Shown one piece after another: positions 1 through 9,662 of a stretch of DNA of 64,000 nucleotides (positions are counted from its first letter, which is position 1; each line of letters opens with the position of its first letter). The notes under the pieces were generated by a model. The model was not told the origin of the DNA, did no database searches, and saw nothing but the letters and a program-made list of their open reading frames with translations. The stretch spans positions 2,046,001-2,110,000 of the forward strand of contig NZ_JAKGCT010000004.1 of the NCBI RefSeq assembly GCF_022230885.1. Reading direction: 5' to 3'. Made by a program: the position numbers and the translations under genes. The DNA is from Paenalcaligenes niemegkensis. GTDB taxonomy: Bacteria; Pseudomonadota; Gammaproteobacteria; Burkholderiales; Burkholderiaceae_B.

Positions 1-1
1 G

Positions 2-1042
2 GAAACGGGAATCGGCACATGGTCATACAAAGCATTTGAACGTGCGATGCGTGAGGGGATTCACCAGGATGGCACTCATCTATACCCAGCCTTCCCTTAC
101 ACCTCTTATGCGAAAATATCAGATGAAGATTTACAGTCGCTCTACGCTTATTTGATGACCCAGCCCGCCGTATCACAGCCCAATGTAGAAACGCGACTAT
201 CGTTCCCCATGAATGTACGGCCCCTGCTGGCGGGCTGGAACACCTTGTTTCACCGGGATCGGCAAGCCTACACTCCTGATGATGCCCAAAGCACTCTCTG
301 GAATAGAGGGGCCTACTTGGTAAACAGCAGTGGTCACTGCACCGCCTGCCATACACCTCGAAATGCCCTGGGCGCAGAAAAGTCCGGGAAGAATCAGTTC
401 TTAGCTGGCGGATTTGCCGATAACTGGGAAGCGCCCGCCCTGACCGATTTATCGTCAGCACCTATTCCCTGGACTGAAGCAGAACTATTTCAGTACCTGC
501 GAACGGGCTATTCTCCGCTGCACGGCACGGCTGCAGGTCCGATGGGGCCTGTAGTGACAGGATTAGCTCAGCTCCCCGAGGGGGATGTTCGGGCAATGGC
601 GCACTATTTGGCAAGCCTAAACCCTGAAGCCAAGGCCTCAGAAGCGACTCATGGCGCCTTGGCAGCCAGCCTGGAAGCCCGTAGTCAGGCTGATGCCGAT
701 ACCATGCTGATGCCGGGCGAAAACCTGTTCAATGGCGCGTGCGCTGTATGCCATGACTCCCGGTCAGGTCCCGTCCTCTTTGGTGCCAGGCCATCACTGG
801 CGTTGAATACCAATTTACACAGTGACCAGCCGGATAATGTCATTCAGGTGTTGATGCATGGCATTAGCCGCCCCGCACTCGCTAATCTAAGTACGATGCC
901 AGCTTTCAAACACAGCATGAACGACACACAGCTTGAGTCTTTGGTTCATTACATGCGCAAACGCTTCGCTCCTGACAAAGCAGCATGGAACAACGTTTCC
1001 GGAAAAATCGCGACCATCAGAAAACAAGCCGGGCACCCCTGA
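2..1042 (+). CDS. Multihaem c-type cytochrome, electron-transfer subunit of a dehydrogenase (5' partial)
   Basis: The frame is open from the first bases of the window, so the gene begins upstream; the internal ATG at 47 is not its start. Two haem-binding motifs are visible, CTACH near 338-352 and CAVCH near 740-754. The family (cytochrome c subunits of gluconate, alcohol or aldehyde dehydrogenases, and the C-terminal part of NicB-type nicotinate dehydrogenase) normally has three haems, so a first CxxCH probably lies before the window. Such proteins sit in the periplasm and pass electrons from a molybdenum or flavin dehydrogenase to the respiratory chain. The partner enzyme is not visible. It could be the NicB partner of another hydroxylase, but the molybdenum hydroxylase at 45-50 kb is far away and carries its own FAD and FeS subunits. 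Confidence 0.85.
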   Translation, partial: ETGIGTWSYKAFERAMREGIHQDGTHLYPAFPYTSYAKISDEDLQSLYAYLMTQPAVSQPNVETRLSFPMNVRPLLAGWNTLFHRDRQAYTPDDAQSTLWNRGAYLVNSSGHCTACHTPRNALGAEKSGKNQFLAGGFADNWEAPALTDLSSAPIPWTEAELFQYLRTGYSPLHGTAAGPMGPVVTGLAQLPEGDVRAMAHYLASLNPEAKASEATHGALAASLEARSQADADTMLMPGENLFNGACAVCHDSRSGPVLFGARPSLALNTNLHSDQPDNVIQVLMHGISRPALANLSTMPAFKHSMNDTQLESLVHYMRKRFAPDKAAWNNVSGKIATIRKQAGHP

Positions 1043-1205
1043 GCAATTCGGCAGAAGACACACCTCCCTCTTCAGGCGTAGTGATCTCGAACACTACACC
1101 TGACCTCACAGCTCGGCGGACGAGAAATCAGGCATGCAGGAGCGATACTTGCTTGCATAGTTTTATGCGCCTATTGGCGCGTCCGCTAAATACTGAGGAG
1201 TAATT

Positions 1206-1819
1206 ATGAAAACCCTTTACACCAAGCTTGCTTTCGCAATCGGATCTGTACTGCTTAGCCTGGGCTCATATGCCCAGACAACTCAAGATGGCACTCTTAC
1301 TCAGCAACCACAACCGGCACGCCCTGACGCGCAGCAAACCATGCCTCCGGCTAACGATATGAATCAGGAATCCCAGCTCAGCTCTGAAGACCAGAGTTTT
1401 CTCGAGAAAGCCGTGCATGGCAGTTACGCCGAAATCGAGGGAAGTCAGCTAGCGGTGGAAAAGTCTGAAAGTCAGGATGTGAAAGAATTCGCCCAGACAA
1501 TGATTACCGACCATAATAAAATGGTCGAAGACGCGACTTCGCTCGCAGCCAGCAAAGGCATGACACCCCCGATCAGCCCTCTGTTATACAGCGCACTGAA
1601 ATAACGGCGTTAAAGGCGCTGTCAGGCGGTCCCTTCGACACCATGTACGTGAATCGCATTGGAGTCGCTGCGCACGAGAAGACCGTTGAGCTGTTTGAGG
1701 AAGCCAGCCAGAACGCGCAAGATCCTGACGTAAAGGCCTTGGCCACAGAAGCCCTGCCCAAGCTGCGGGAACACCTTCAGATGGCCCAAGCGCTGGATGC
1801 GAAGCAGAAACGAGAGTAA
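1206..1819 (+). CDS. DUF4142 family periplasmic protein (frameshifted)
   Basis: The first part (1206-1604) has a Sec signal peptide ending near SYAQ, a Pro/Gln-rich linker, then the first helices of a DUF4142 ferritin-like domain with an AQTMITDHNKM segment. The frame then hits a stop, while another frame continues with LSGGPFDTMYV and AAHEKTVELFEEAS, the second half of the same domain, ending at TAA 1817-1819. Adding one C to the CCC run at 1577-1579 joins the halves. A GAGGAG ribosome-binding site precedes the ATG at 1206. The function of DUF4142 proteins is largely unknown; they are exported helical proteins often linked to envelope stress. The break may be a sequencing error or real decay. 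Confidence 0.75.
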
Positions 1820-2162
1820 GCTGAATCGATAAGCTTCGGGCCTATCTCGATTCATGGCAGCGTCTAATGCCACTGTCAATATGCGGTAATGTGCTTAAGC
1901 CCCGAGCAGGTACTCAGTTTGGCTCCAAAACAAGCTCTTGCAGTTTTATGCTGCAAGAGCTTTATGCGTTATTGGGGGCGTAGTAACACCCACGTGGACA
2001 TTGATGCTCGCACCCCTTTGTGGGAAGGAGGAAATCTGATCGGAGCTTATGCCTACCACACTTCCGAAATCACCAAAGCCAACCCTAGAAATCTTTGTTT
2101 AGTGGCACAGCATAACGTTTTATCAAGCTAGAGAAGACAGAATCAAAAATTAATTTGACAGG
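1820..2162. other. Intergenic stretch without a convincing gene; one perfect hairpin
   Basis: No ORF here has recognisable content. A perfect 12-bp inverted repeat with a 7-nt loop lies at 1932-1962 (arms AAGCTCTTGCAG and CTGCAAGAGCTT). Only short T stretches follow it on either strand, so it is at best a weak bidirectional terminator between the DUF4142 gene and the convergent reductase gene. Confidence 0.4.
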
Positions 2163-3265
2163 TCACGATACTTCAAGCAGCACGTCACTACGAGCAAATG
2201 AACAACAACTTAAAAGGTACCCATCGGCAATTTCTTCCTCGCTGATTCCTCCGTTATGCTTCATTTCAATCTCCCCCTCGATTTTTTTAACTTTACAGGC
2301 ACCGCATACACCCACTCCACAAGCTTTGGGCACACCAACTCCTGCTTTTAAGGTAGCCACATGGAGCGCTTGCTCTGAGTCCAGGTAAGACACGGTGTCA
2401 ATCCCAGAAAAGCGTACAGCAAATCCTTTTGACTCTGTCTCGTCCTTTTGTTTTTCAAACTCATCCAAACGATGAGTAATTTGATCACTTACTCCCTCAG
2501 GTGTTTCTCCAAATGATTCTTCATGGTAGTTTTCCATAGGAAAACCAAGGCCTTGTAAGATATAGCGTACTGCTTTCATAAATGGGGTAGGCCCACAGCA
2601 ATATACCTGTCTGTCCAGTACGTCTGGAGCCATCAACTTAAGCATTTCAACGTTTAGTAGCCCCCTATAGCCACTCCACACATCACCACTTTCTATTTTT
2701 TCGCAAACAATATTTAGTTGAAAATTTGTTAATCGCGTGGTCATCCACTCCAACTGATGTTTAAAAATAATATCGCGAGGAGTTCGAACACAACTGACGA
2801 AAACAGTATCAACATCCGCATTGGTATCAAACCACCACCGTGCCATTGACGCGATGGGAGTGATACCTACACCACCAGCCAATAGCAACGCTTTCTCGGC
2901 GGGCTTATCGATACAATTAAATCGCCCTGCCGGACCATGCACTACAATCTGGTCCCCCTCATTCAGGTTGTCATGCAACCAATTAGAAACCACACCTCCT
3001 GGTGCACGTTTTACCGTTATATTGAAGTTATAAGGTAACGAAGGAGCAGAGGAAATCGTATAACTGCGCATCACCTTTTCCCCTTCGATTTCCAACTCCA
3101 GCGTTACAAACTGACCGGGCTTAAAAAGAATAACGTGGGCTGCTCGGCTTCGAAACAAAAGCTGAGTACATCCCAGGTTTCCCGTACGATTTTCGCGCAA
3201 CGCAAGACATGGCGCCCGTTTCCCCAGGCCTGAGTCGTAAAAGGATGCAGTGCTGAACTTTCCAT
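2163..3265 (-). CDS. Ferredoxin-NAD(P) reductase component of a quaternary-amine Rieske monooxygenase, GbcB/CntB-like (frameshifted)
   Basis: This is the electron-transfer partner of the Rieske oxygenase at 9.7-10.9 kb. The domain order is FAD-binding (RSYTISS), NAD-binding (GGVGITP, YCCGPTPFM) and a C-terminal plant-type 2Fe-2S ferredoxin (CGVGVCGACKV plus a later Cys). The downstream frame extends to a GTG at 3272, but that N-terminus does not fit the family. A second frame starting at ATG 3265 gives the family-like segment CAKIVRETWDVLSFCFEAEQ. It meets the main frame at the A5 run 3123-3127, where adding one base yields a continuous protein. The gene is last in the proVWX operon, 82 nt after proX. 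Substrate cannot be fixed: glycine betaine, carnitine and stachydrine reductases are alike. Confidence 0.82.
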
Positions 3266-3347
3266 ACCCCACCTACCTTATTATCATTTACGGCCCCATT
3301 CATCCAACGATCGAACCGAGTCCGCAATATTCGCTACTTATTTGCCT

Positions 3348-4361
3348 TTACTTTGCGGCCTGTTTTGCGTCAGCGATCCATTGATCCCATTTTTGCTGGT
3401 TAGCCTGAATCCACCCTTGTACATGACGGCCTATATCTGATTCGGAGCGCTCACCCTGATGCATCCGGTAATTTTGTGCATTGATGTCATTGCCAGGAAT
3501 AAAGACAGATTCAAAGAATTTTGCAGCGCTAGGGTTTGCCTCCACAAACTGCTTATTTGCTACCACATGCTGTGTATTAGCAGTAAAGCCGTAGTTTTTT
3601 CCATTTGGCATAGCAGTATCGACACCCTGCTCTTCGGGTAGCGAAGAGAACGGTACCTCTAGCCAAATCACGTCTCGTTCAGGTACCAGCGCTGCACTAA
3701 CGTAATTTGGAATCCACGTGTAGTACAAAACAGGAAGGCCTTGCTCATATCGACGGAAAACTTCTGTCATTAATGCTTCATACGACCCCTGATTATGAGT
3801 CACCAGACCTTTTAGCCCATAAGCATCCAAATGATGCTCAATGACCCGCTCACAGGGCCAGCCTGGCGTACAGCCGGTCAGATCAGCCGTACCATCGCCA
3901 TTGGTATCAAATAAAGCAGCAATTTCAGGGTCTTTTAATTGCCCAATATTACTAATGCCGTATTTATCAGCTGTAGCTTTATCAATCAAATAACCCTGCA
4001 ATCCATAGCGCGATAACTCACCTGCACGAGAAAGCTTTGCATCTGCCCCGGCATTTTCGTAAAAGAAATTATGCTGCGGCTTCCAATGCACAGCCATAAA
4101 GGTGGCGTCACCGTTTGCTACTGCTACGTGTGCAGTTGCATATTCAAGCTCGGCTTTAGGCTGTACTTGGTAGCCAAGCTCACGTAAACCTTCCATTACC
4201 AGTTCCGTTTGAAAAGACTCTACATCCTGAGAGCTTTGAACTGGAATAACCGTTACCCCCTTTCCTGGTAATGCTTGTGCATAAGCAGTAGAAAGTACGA
4301 CGGATGCTGCCAAAGCCACCACCGTACCCGCATTGCCTTTTGAGCATATTCGTTTCAGCAT
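3348..4361 (-). CDS. proX: Glycine betaine/proline-betaine ABC transporter substrate-binding protein (ProX-like)
   Basis: A periplasmic binding protein of 337 aa with a Sec signal peptide (about residues 1-30). It resembles enterobacterial ProX: segments AVHWKPQHNFFYENAG and YYTWIPNYVSAALVPERDV supply the Trp residues that form the aromatic cage for quaternary ammonium groups in that family. A Cys pair (CTPGWPC) matches the disulfide found in ProX. The start ATG 4361 has an AGGAGA site. It is the third gene of the proV-proW-proX-reductase operon, and its linkage to a Rieske demethylase suggests import for catabolism and not only osmoprotection. Which betaine it binds is unknown. Confidence 0.88.
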   Translation of the reverse strand: MLKRICSKGNAGTVVALAASVVLSTAYAQALPGKGVTVIPVQSSQDVESFQTELVMEGLRELGYQVQPKAELEYATAHVAVANGDATFMAVHWKPQHNFFYENAGADAKLSRAGELSRYGLQGYLIDKATADKYGISNIGQLKDPEIAALFDTNGDGTADLTGCTPGWPCERVIEHHLDAYGLKGLVTHNQGSYEALMTEVFRRYEQGLPVLYYTWIPNYVSAALVPERDVIWLEVPFSSLPEEQGVDTAMPNGKNYGFTANTQHVVANKQFVEANPSAAKFFESVFIPGNDINAQNYRMHQGERSESDIGRHVQGWIQANQQKWDQWIADAKQAAK

Positions 4362-4381
4362 AATCGTCTCCTGTTTATTGT

Positions 4382-5356
4382 TTACTTCTTTTTAATCAAA
4401 GCTTGCGTCATTCTGTCCAAAACGACTGCAAGCAAAACAATGCCTACCCCTCCTACGGCGGCTAGGCCCATATCTAAACGTCCAATGCCTCTCAAGACCA
4501 TTTGCCCTAATCCTCCGACCGCAATCATCGAACCAATCACCACCATAGAGAGTGCCAGCATCAGAGACTGATTAACTCCGGCCATAATTGTTGGACTGGC
4601 AAGGGGTAACTGCACCTTAAATAGCATTTGCATAGGCGCAGCACCAAAAGAATGTGAGGCTTCTATCAAGTCTGGATTAACCTGCCGAATCCCCAGGTTT
4701 GTCAGCCGTACCAAAGGTGGCAATGCAAAAACAATCGTTACAACCACGCCTGGCACATTACCAATACCAAACAACATTACTATCGGAACCAAATATACAA
4801 ATGCAGGTGTCGTCTGCATCGCATCAAGAATTGGGCGAGATATACGTTCTACATGATCGCTTTTGGCAGTAAGAATACCTAGCGGTAAACCAATAACAAT
4901 GCAAAAAAACAAGGATGTTAAAACTAAGGACAATGTCACCATTGCCTCATCCCAAGCTCCAATCGCTCCAATAGAAACTAAAGCAAGCAATGAGCCTATC
5001 GCCATTTTCGTTTTTCCAAGCCGCCACCCGAGTAATACAACGAATAACAGCATTACTGGTTGAGGCACCCAGAGAAGCCCCATTTCTATACCTTTCAAAA
5101 TATAGTCTACGGGCGCTCTAACCAGCTGAAATGTTGGACGAAAATGCGTCACCACCCAAGAAAGCATGGCGACGACATAGTCACCAAGCGGAATCAAAGC
5201 CTCATCAAAGGGCCGTAACCAATTAAATGCATTTTCAACTTCTACATGCTCAACAGCATTTAAAAAACCATTACTACTTTCTTCAAAACCACTTGACATG
5301 GATCCCCATTGTTGGGCTAAGTCATTATCTTTCTCTGGTGTATTTTGATTTTCCAT
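4382..5356 (-). CDS. proW: Betaine ABC transporter permease (ProW-like)
   Basis: An inner-membrane permease of 324 aa with a hydrophilic N-terminal extension of about 100 residues, as in ProW. Several transmembrane helices follow, and the EAA-type cytoplasmic loop that docks on the ATPase ([22 protein letters not shown]) is visible near residues 230-250. It lies 20 nt upstream of proX and 25 nt downstream of the ATPase gene, and has a strong AAGGAGG ribosome-binding site. It forms the channel of the ProVWX-type importer. Confidence 0.9.
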   Translation of the reverse strand: MENQNTPEKDNDLAQQWGSMSSGFEESSNGFLNAVEHVEVENAFNWLRPFDEALIPLGDYVVAMLSWVVTHFRPTFQLVRAPVDYILKGIEMGLLWVPQPVMLLFVVLLGWRLGKTKMAIGSLLALVSIGAIGAWDEAMVTLSLVLTSLFFCIVIGLPLGILTAKSDHVERISRPILDAMQTTPAFVYLVPIVMLFGIGNVPGVVVTIVFALPPLVRLTNLGIRQVNPDLIEASHSFGAAPMQMLFKVQLPLASPTIMAGVNQSLMLALSMVVIGSMIAVGGLGQMVLRGIGRLDMGLAAVGGVGIVLLAVVLDRMTQALIKKK

Positions 5357-5381
5357 TGCGTTGCCTCCTTTTTAATTGTTT

Positions 5382-6596
5382 TTATATCGCTTCAGCGTCG
5401 CGATTGCTGAGCAGCTTAAAAACGTCCGACTGCCGCACGACTCCTTTTAAGCTTCCATTGGCATCTATAATCGGTAATTCGTGGCTACAGGACGCCAGAA
5501 CGCCAAACAGTTTTGAAACTACCGTTTTTTCAGCAACCGCCTTACTATCTAGAACGAATGCATCCGACACGGTTGCAAACTCTGAGTGGGCTAAAGCCGC
5601 GTGCACACTGGAGCGGGAAACCAAGCCACGATATTTACCTTCTGGACACACCACATATAAAGCCAGCTCATCCTCTAGCTCGTGCTCTATTTCTTTCACT
5701 GACTCTAGCGGGTCTATGCTTACGAGTCGTTTTACCTCGCTTGCAACATCTGCTGCGCTCAGCACTTTAGTCATGTTTACTGTTTTAAAAAAAGACCGTA
5801 CATAATCATTAACGGGATTTTTTATAATTTCTTCTGGTGTTCCTACCTGCACCAAACTTCCATTTTGCATAATGGCAATTCGATCACCAATTTTTACAGC
5901 CTCCTCAATGTCGTGGGAAATAAAGACAATGGTCCGCCTATCCTTTTCCTGTAAACGAAGCAGCTCATCTTGCATTTCGGCTCGGATTAAAGGATCTAAG
6001 GCAGAGAATGCCTCATCCATCAGTAAAATTGATGGATTATTAGTCAGGGCACGTGCCAACCCTACCCTTTGTTGCATTCCGCCAGATAGTTCATGTGGAT
6101 ACTTGCCCTCCCACGCTTCTAATCCAACTCGTTTCAATGCATCCCGAGCCTGCTCTTCCCTCTCTTCTTTGCTGACACCTGCCAGCTCCAGACCAAAACC
6201 CACATTTTTTAGTACGTTCATATGTGGCATCAAAGAAAAAGACTGAAACACCATGCTTATATGCTTACGTCTAAACTCACGCAGCTCTACATCGTTCATG
6301 GCTAAAATATCAACGCCTTTGAAATAAACATTGCCTGCCGTGGGTTCAATTAATCGATTTAGCAATCGCGCTAATGTTGATTTACCCGAACCAGAGAGTC
6401 CCATTACGACAAAAATCTCTTTCTCATAAATAGAAAGAGAAACATCGTTGACGGCTAATGTGCATCCAGTTCGAGCAAGTATTTCGTCTTTATCTTCATC
6501 GTTCGAGATGATTTCCATAGCTTGCTGTGGTTGAGCTCCAAAAACCTTATATAGATTTTTTACAACCAAAGCCTCAGGCTGGTGAACAGCTTCCAT
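5382..6596 (-). CDS. proV: Betaine ABC transporter ATPase (ProV-like, with CBS domains)
   Basis: A 404-aa ATPase that powers the betaine importer. Walker A is GLSGSGKST (residues 66-74), the ABC signature is LSGGMQQRVGLARAL and Walker B is ILLMDEAFSALDP. The C-terminal third (from about residue 275) carries a CBS pair, the module that senses ionic strength in OpuA-type transporters. It is the first gene of the operon, with an AGGAGA site before ATG 6596. Eighty-five nt upstream lies one of the two 49-bp elements shared with the oxygenase operon. Confidence 0.92.
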   Translation of the reverse strand: MEAVHQPEALVVKNLYKVFGAQPQQAMEIISNDEDKDEILARTGCTLAVNDVSLSIYEKEIFVVMGLSGSGKSTLARLLNRLIEPTAGNVYFKGVDILAMNDVELREFRRKHISMVFQSFSLMPHMNVLKNVGFGLELAGVSKEEREEQARDALKRVGLEAWEGKYPHELSGGMQQRVGLARALTNNPSILLMDEAFSALDPLIRAEMQDELLRLQEKDRRTIVFISHDIEEAVKIGDRIAIMQNGSLVQVGTPEEIIKNPVNDYVRSFFKTVNMTKVLSAADVASEVKRLVSIDPLESVKEIEHELEDELALYVVCPEGKYRGLVSRSSVHAALAHSEFATVSDAFVLDSKAVAEKTVVSKLFGVLASCSHELPIIDANGSLKGVVRQSDVFKLLSNRDAEAI

Positions 6597-6681
6597 TTTT
6601 GTCTCCTACCTTTTATATAGATCATTTTTATTATTGATCTATGTCAAATACTTATGATTCATTATTAAAAAAAATATGTGT

Positions 6682-6730
6682 CGCAACAAACGATTTAAAA
6701 GCTTAGATTATTGATAAAAACTCATAACTC
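6682..6730 (-). promoter_or_regulatory. 49-bp shared upstream element, copy 1
   Basis: Read on the plus strand it begins CGCAACAAACGATTT, contains TTATTGAT and ends CTCATAACTC. A second copy with the same ends and the same overall length lies at 10941-10989. Each copy ends 84-85 nt before the start codon of a minus-strand operon (proV here). The likely role is binding of a common regulator, plausibly the LysR protein encoded at 11278; this is inference. Confidence 0.6.
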
Positions 6731-6810
6731 TAGCAGTTTGAGTCATCTGGTTTTTTCATCCAAACATCTCACACCCCCTAAATAGTGGTAAACACCAGGT
6801 GGTTACTCCA

Positions 6811-6839
6811 TAAAAAAGACCCCATAAAAATGGAGTCTT
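6811..6839 (-). terminator. Rho-independent terminator of the oxygenase-aldehyde dehydrogenase-oxidase operon
   Basis: On the minus strand a stem AAGACTCCA / TGGGGTCTT (one imperfect pair) with a 6-nt loop is followed directly by a run of six T. It lies about 50 nt after the stop of the FAD oxidoreductase gene. Confidence 0.75.
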
Positions 6840-6891
6840 GAATACTCTGCATTTTTGCACCACAAATTCAGTCGCCTTGACTGTAAAACGT

Positions 6892-8208
6892 TTACAGCTC
6901 TCCCTGACTTTGCCTCGCTGCCAGAAAAATTCGACTACGAGCCCCCCAAGCTGACAATGGCTCGGGCGGGTTAAGGCTTGGCATACCAGTCACAGCCTGA
7001 ATATCAGCTAATAAATCAGAATTTTTCCCACAAGCCAGATCGGCAAGCAAACGACCCGAAATCGTTCCCCAAGTCACCCCTACTCCATTATCACAGGCTG
7101 ATGCGTACACATTTGGGGCAAGCTGCCCAAAGAAGTTAGTGAAATTACGAGAAATTGCATATGTTCCTCCCCAGGTGTACTCGAATGGCACATGACCGAA
7201 TTGTGGATAACGCCGTAAGAATGACTGTGCATGCGAACGAGCTATTTTGTCGCGCTCAGACTGTGAAATGCTTTTGCCATAACGAGGAGCATAACGATAG
7301 GTATTACGCACAATGATGCGCTTATCTGCCGTCATCCGCAGGGTAGTTCCTGCGTGGTCTGCAGGTGTCAACCCCCAGTTATACTGCCCGGTAAAAGTCG
7401 CTTGCTCGGCCTCGTTCAATGGACGAGTTAAACTCGCAAAAGTGGCAATAGGTAATAAGCGATTTTTCAGAAAACCAAATTCACGAGTATAAATACTAGT
7501 AGTGAAAATAAGTTTATCGGTCAGTACCTTGGCTTTAGCGGTACGCAGAAAACAGCCCTTCGTTGGCTCCTGCCCCCATTCTAAGACGGGTGAGTTCTCA
7601 AATAACCGTACATTTTCAGGTAAGTGTCTAGCTAAGCCTCTGACTAAAGCAGCCGGTTGCATCAAGTAGCCGCCGGGCGTATAGATGGCCTCCCTGTAAT
7701 ACGATGTGCCCAATACCGAATCAAGCTGTTCGCCTTTAACCCATTCGTACGGCTCGCCCAGCTGATCCATAAGGTTTGCGAAGTGACTCAGAAATACCTG
7801 CCCCCGTTCACCTACTGCACCTTGATATTTACCAGCGGCGCTCCAGTAGCAATCTATCTTAAATTGCTTCACTAACAGATCTAATTGCTCAATTGCAGAA
7901 CGATTTAATCTAAGTAAGCGTTGTTTAAACTGCTTATCCGGATTTTCAAGCGCAAACTTATGCGGCAGGTCTATTGCAAAGCCTGAGTTTCGACCAGAGG
8001 CCCCTTCCCCGACAGATTGCGCATCGATAAGAATTACGACTGCTTCAGGATGATTCAACGCCAACTGACGAGCGGCGGACAAGCCCGCAAAGCCTGCGCC
8101 GACTACAGCAAAATCCGCCTTGATATCCTGCGTTAATTCAAGGGGAGGAGACGGTTCCGGTAAAATACGATACCAGCCTGAACTTGCATCATCACATGGT
8201 AAATTCAT
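6892..8208 (-). CDS. FAD-dependent amine oxidoreductase (DAO family, PuuB/DadA-like)
   Basis: A 438-aa flavoprotein of the D-amino-acid/glycine-oxidase fold. The dinucleotide motif GAGFAG is at residues 37-42, followed by an E/D-type FAD-ribose acidic position (LIDAQ) and the family segment GEGASGRNSGF. It likely oxidises the C-N bond of a secondary or tertiary amine formed after the Rieske step, for example an N-methyl group, giving an aldehyde or formaldehyde. It is the last gene of the oxygenase operon; its ATG abuts the stop of the aldehyde dehydrogenase gene (TAAATG). The substrate is not determinable from sequence. gamma-Glutamylputrescine oxidase is the closest named family in general organisation. 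Confidence 0.78.
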   Translation of the reverse strand: MNLPCDDASSGWYRILPEPSPPLELTQDIKADFAVVGAGFAGLSAARQLALNHPEAVVILIDAQSVGEGASGRNSGFAIDLPHKFALENPDKQFKQRLLRLNRSAIEQLDLLVKQFKIDCYWSAAGKYQGAVGERGQVFLSHFANLMDQLGEPYEWVKGEQLDSVLGTSYYREAIYTPGGYLMQPAALVRGLARHLPENVRLFENSPVLEWGQEPTKGCFLRTAKAKVLTDKLIFTTSIYTREFGFLKNRLLPIATFASLTRPLNEAEQATFTGQYNWGLTPADHAGTTLRMTADKRIIVRNTYRYAPRYGKSISQSERDKIARSHAQSFLRRYPQFGHVPFEYTWGGTYAISRNFTNFFGQLAPNVYASACDNGVGVTWGTISGRLLADLACGKNSDLLADIQAVTGMPSLNPPEPLSAWGARSRIFLAARQSQGEL

Positions 8209-9651
8209 TTATTGTCCCTTCAGGCTGATAGCGATATTTTTTGTACGAACATAGCTATACAGAGCCTCTTGCCCTTTCTCTCTGCCATACCCGGAAAGCC
8301 CCACCCCACCAAACGGGGTTTCGATTCCTCCCGCATACCACTCGTTGACAAATATCTGCCCACTTCGCAACTGTTGCGTAAACCTCATTGCTCGCCGCAG
8401 ATCATTGGTAAACACGCCTGCAACCAGCCCGTAGTCAGTGCCATTTGCAATCGCTATGGCTTCCTCATCGGTATCAAAGGGCATAATGCACAACACAGGC
8501 CCAAAGACTTCTTCTTGTGCAATAGTCATAGAAGGTGATACGTCTGCAAATACCGTAGGCTGCACATAAAAACCTTCGACCTCAGACTCAATACCTCCTC
8601 CGACAACCAGCCGTGCCCCTTCTTCTTGAGCCAACTTACACATCTCACCTATTTGTTGCTGCTGGCGCGCTGAAATCACAGGCGTGATATCGGCGCCTGA
8701 AAAGCCGTCGCCGCGCGTTAGCCCTTTAACCATCGTACTTACCGCCTCAATAACCTGAGCATAAATACTACGGTGTACCAAGAGTCGAGATAATGCTGAA
8801 CATACCTGGCCAGAATTTAAAAAGATGCCGCTTTTAATATTGACCAGCAGATCATGTATATCAGCATCTTCTAAAACAACGCCCGCCGATTTCCCTCCCA
8901 GCTCCATCACACAGGGTGTCGCCCAATGAGCAGCAGCCTGCATAATACGGCGGCCGGTAGGCACTGACCCAGTAAAAACAATCTGATTAGTCTTGGGACT
9001 ACTGACTAAAAAACCCCCAACCTCAGAGCCTAACCCACATAACAGCTGAGCTGCACCCTTTGGTAACCCAGCCTTTTCCAGCGCTTCAAATAAAACACAC
9101 AGTCCCAGCGGCGACAGCTCTGGAGACTTAACGATACAAGCATTACCTGCAGCCAAAGCTGGTGCCAAAGAACGTGCACAAATTGAAACTGGAAAATTCC
9201 AAGGGACAATCTGTACCGAAACTCCTATTGCTTCATAAACGGTGTAATCCACATAGTCATCACCCAGTGGGATAGACACACCTTCAATTTTGTCAGCCAT
9301 GCCCGCGTAATACTCAAAGTAACGGGCAGCTTCTACAAATTCATCATGGGCATCGCTGTAACGTTTACCATTTTCCAAACACAGTATTTTTGCACCATAT
9401 TCTGCAATCTTGCGAATCTCGCTGGCGACACGCAACAAGAGGCATACACGGTCCGCAGGACGCCCCTTGCTTAACCTACGTTCTGCAATACAGCGCTGCG
9501 CGCCGTCTAATGCCTGTGTGGCCTGCTCTGTTGTGGCCTGTGCCACCGTGGCTATCTGAGTTCCTGTTGCCGGGTTAAAAATGGGCAGCTGCTGGTCGCT
9601 GCCCACCCATTGACCATTAATGAAGTTTGACCATTGTGCGGGCATTTGCAT
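8209..9651 (-). CDS. NAD(P)-dependent aldehyde dehydrogenase (betaine- or malic-semialdehyde dehydrogenase type)
   Basis: A complete ALDH. The start at 9651 is chosen over the upstream one at 9705 because an AAGGAG site sits 7 nt before it and it avoids overlapping the oxygenase gene. Numbered from that start it has the oxyanion Asn in PWNFP (N152), the general base Glu in MELGG (E250) and the nucleophile in GQVCSALSR (C284). It follows the Rieske oxygenase closely and precedes an amine oxidase. It probably oxidises the aldehyde released by C-N cleavage; malic semialdehyde would be expected if the substrate were carnitine. The exact aldehyde is unknown. Confidence 0.82.
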   Translation of the reverse strand: MQMPAQWSNFINGQWVGSDQQLPIFNPATGTQIATVAQATTEQATQALDGAQRCIAERRLSKGRPADRVCLLLRVASEIRKIAEYGAKILCLENGKRYSDAHDEFVEAARYFEYYAGMADKIEGVSIPLGDDYVDYTVYEAIGVSVQIVPWNFPVSICARSLAPALAAGNACIVKSPELSPLGLCVLFEALEKAGLPKGAAQLLCGLGSEVGGFLVSSPKTNQIVFTGSVPTGRRIMQAAAHWATPCVMELGGKSAGVVLEDADIHDLLVNIKSGIFLNSGQVCSALSRLLVHRSIYAQVIEAVSTMVKGLTRGDGFSGADITPVISARQQQQIGEMCKLAQEEGARLVVGGGIESEVEGFYVQPTVFADVSPSMTIAQEEVFGPVLCIMPFDTDEEAIAIANGTDYGLVAGVFTNDLRRAMRFTQQLRSGQIFVNEWYAGGIETPFGGVGLSGYGREKGQEALYSYVRTKNIAISLKGQ

Positions 9652-9662
9652 CTCATGACTCC

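Larger units (their letters stand above)
6597..6891. other. Intergenic region: promoter of the proVWX operon and terminator of the oxygenase operon
   Basis: AT-rich stretch without a gene. It holds the shared 49-bp element at 6682-6730 (upstream of proV) and the minus-strand terminator at 6811-6839. Nothing else is recognisable. Confidence 0.6.

Noticed and set aside
985-1203. 72-codon ORF overlapping the cytochrome c end
   Set aside because: It overlaps the end of the cytochrome gene, has no ribosome-binding site and no recognisable content.
1889-2131. 80-codon ORF after the DUF4142 gene
   Set aside because: Composition and lack of a ribosome-binding site argue against a gene; it crosses a perfect hairpin.
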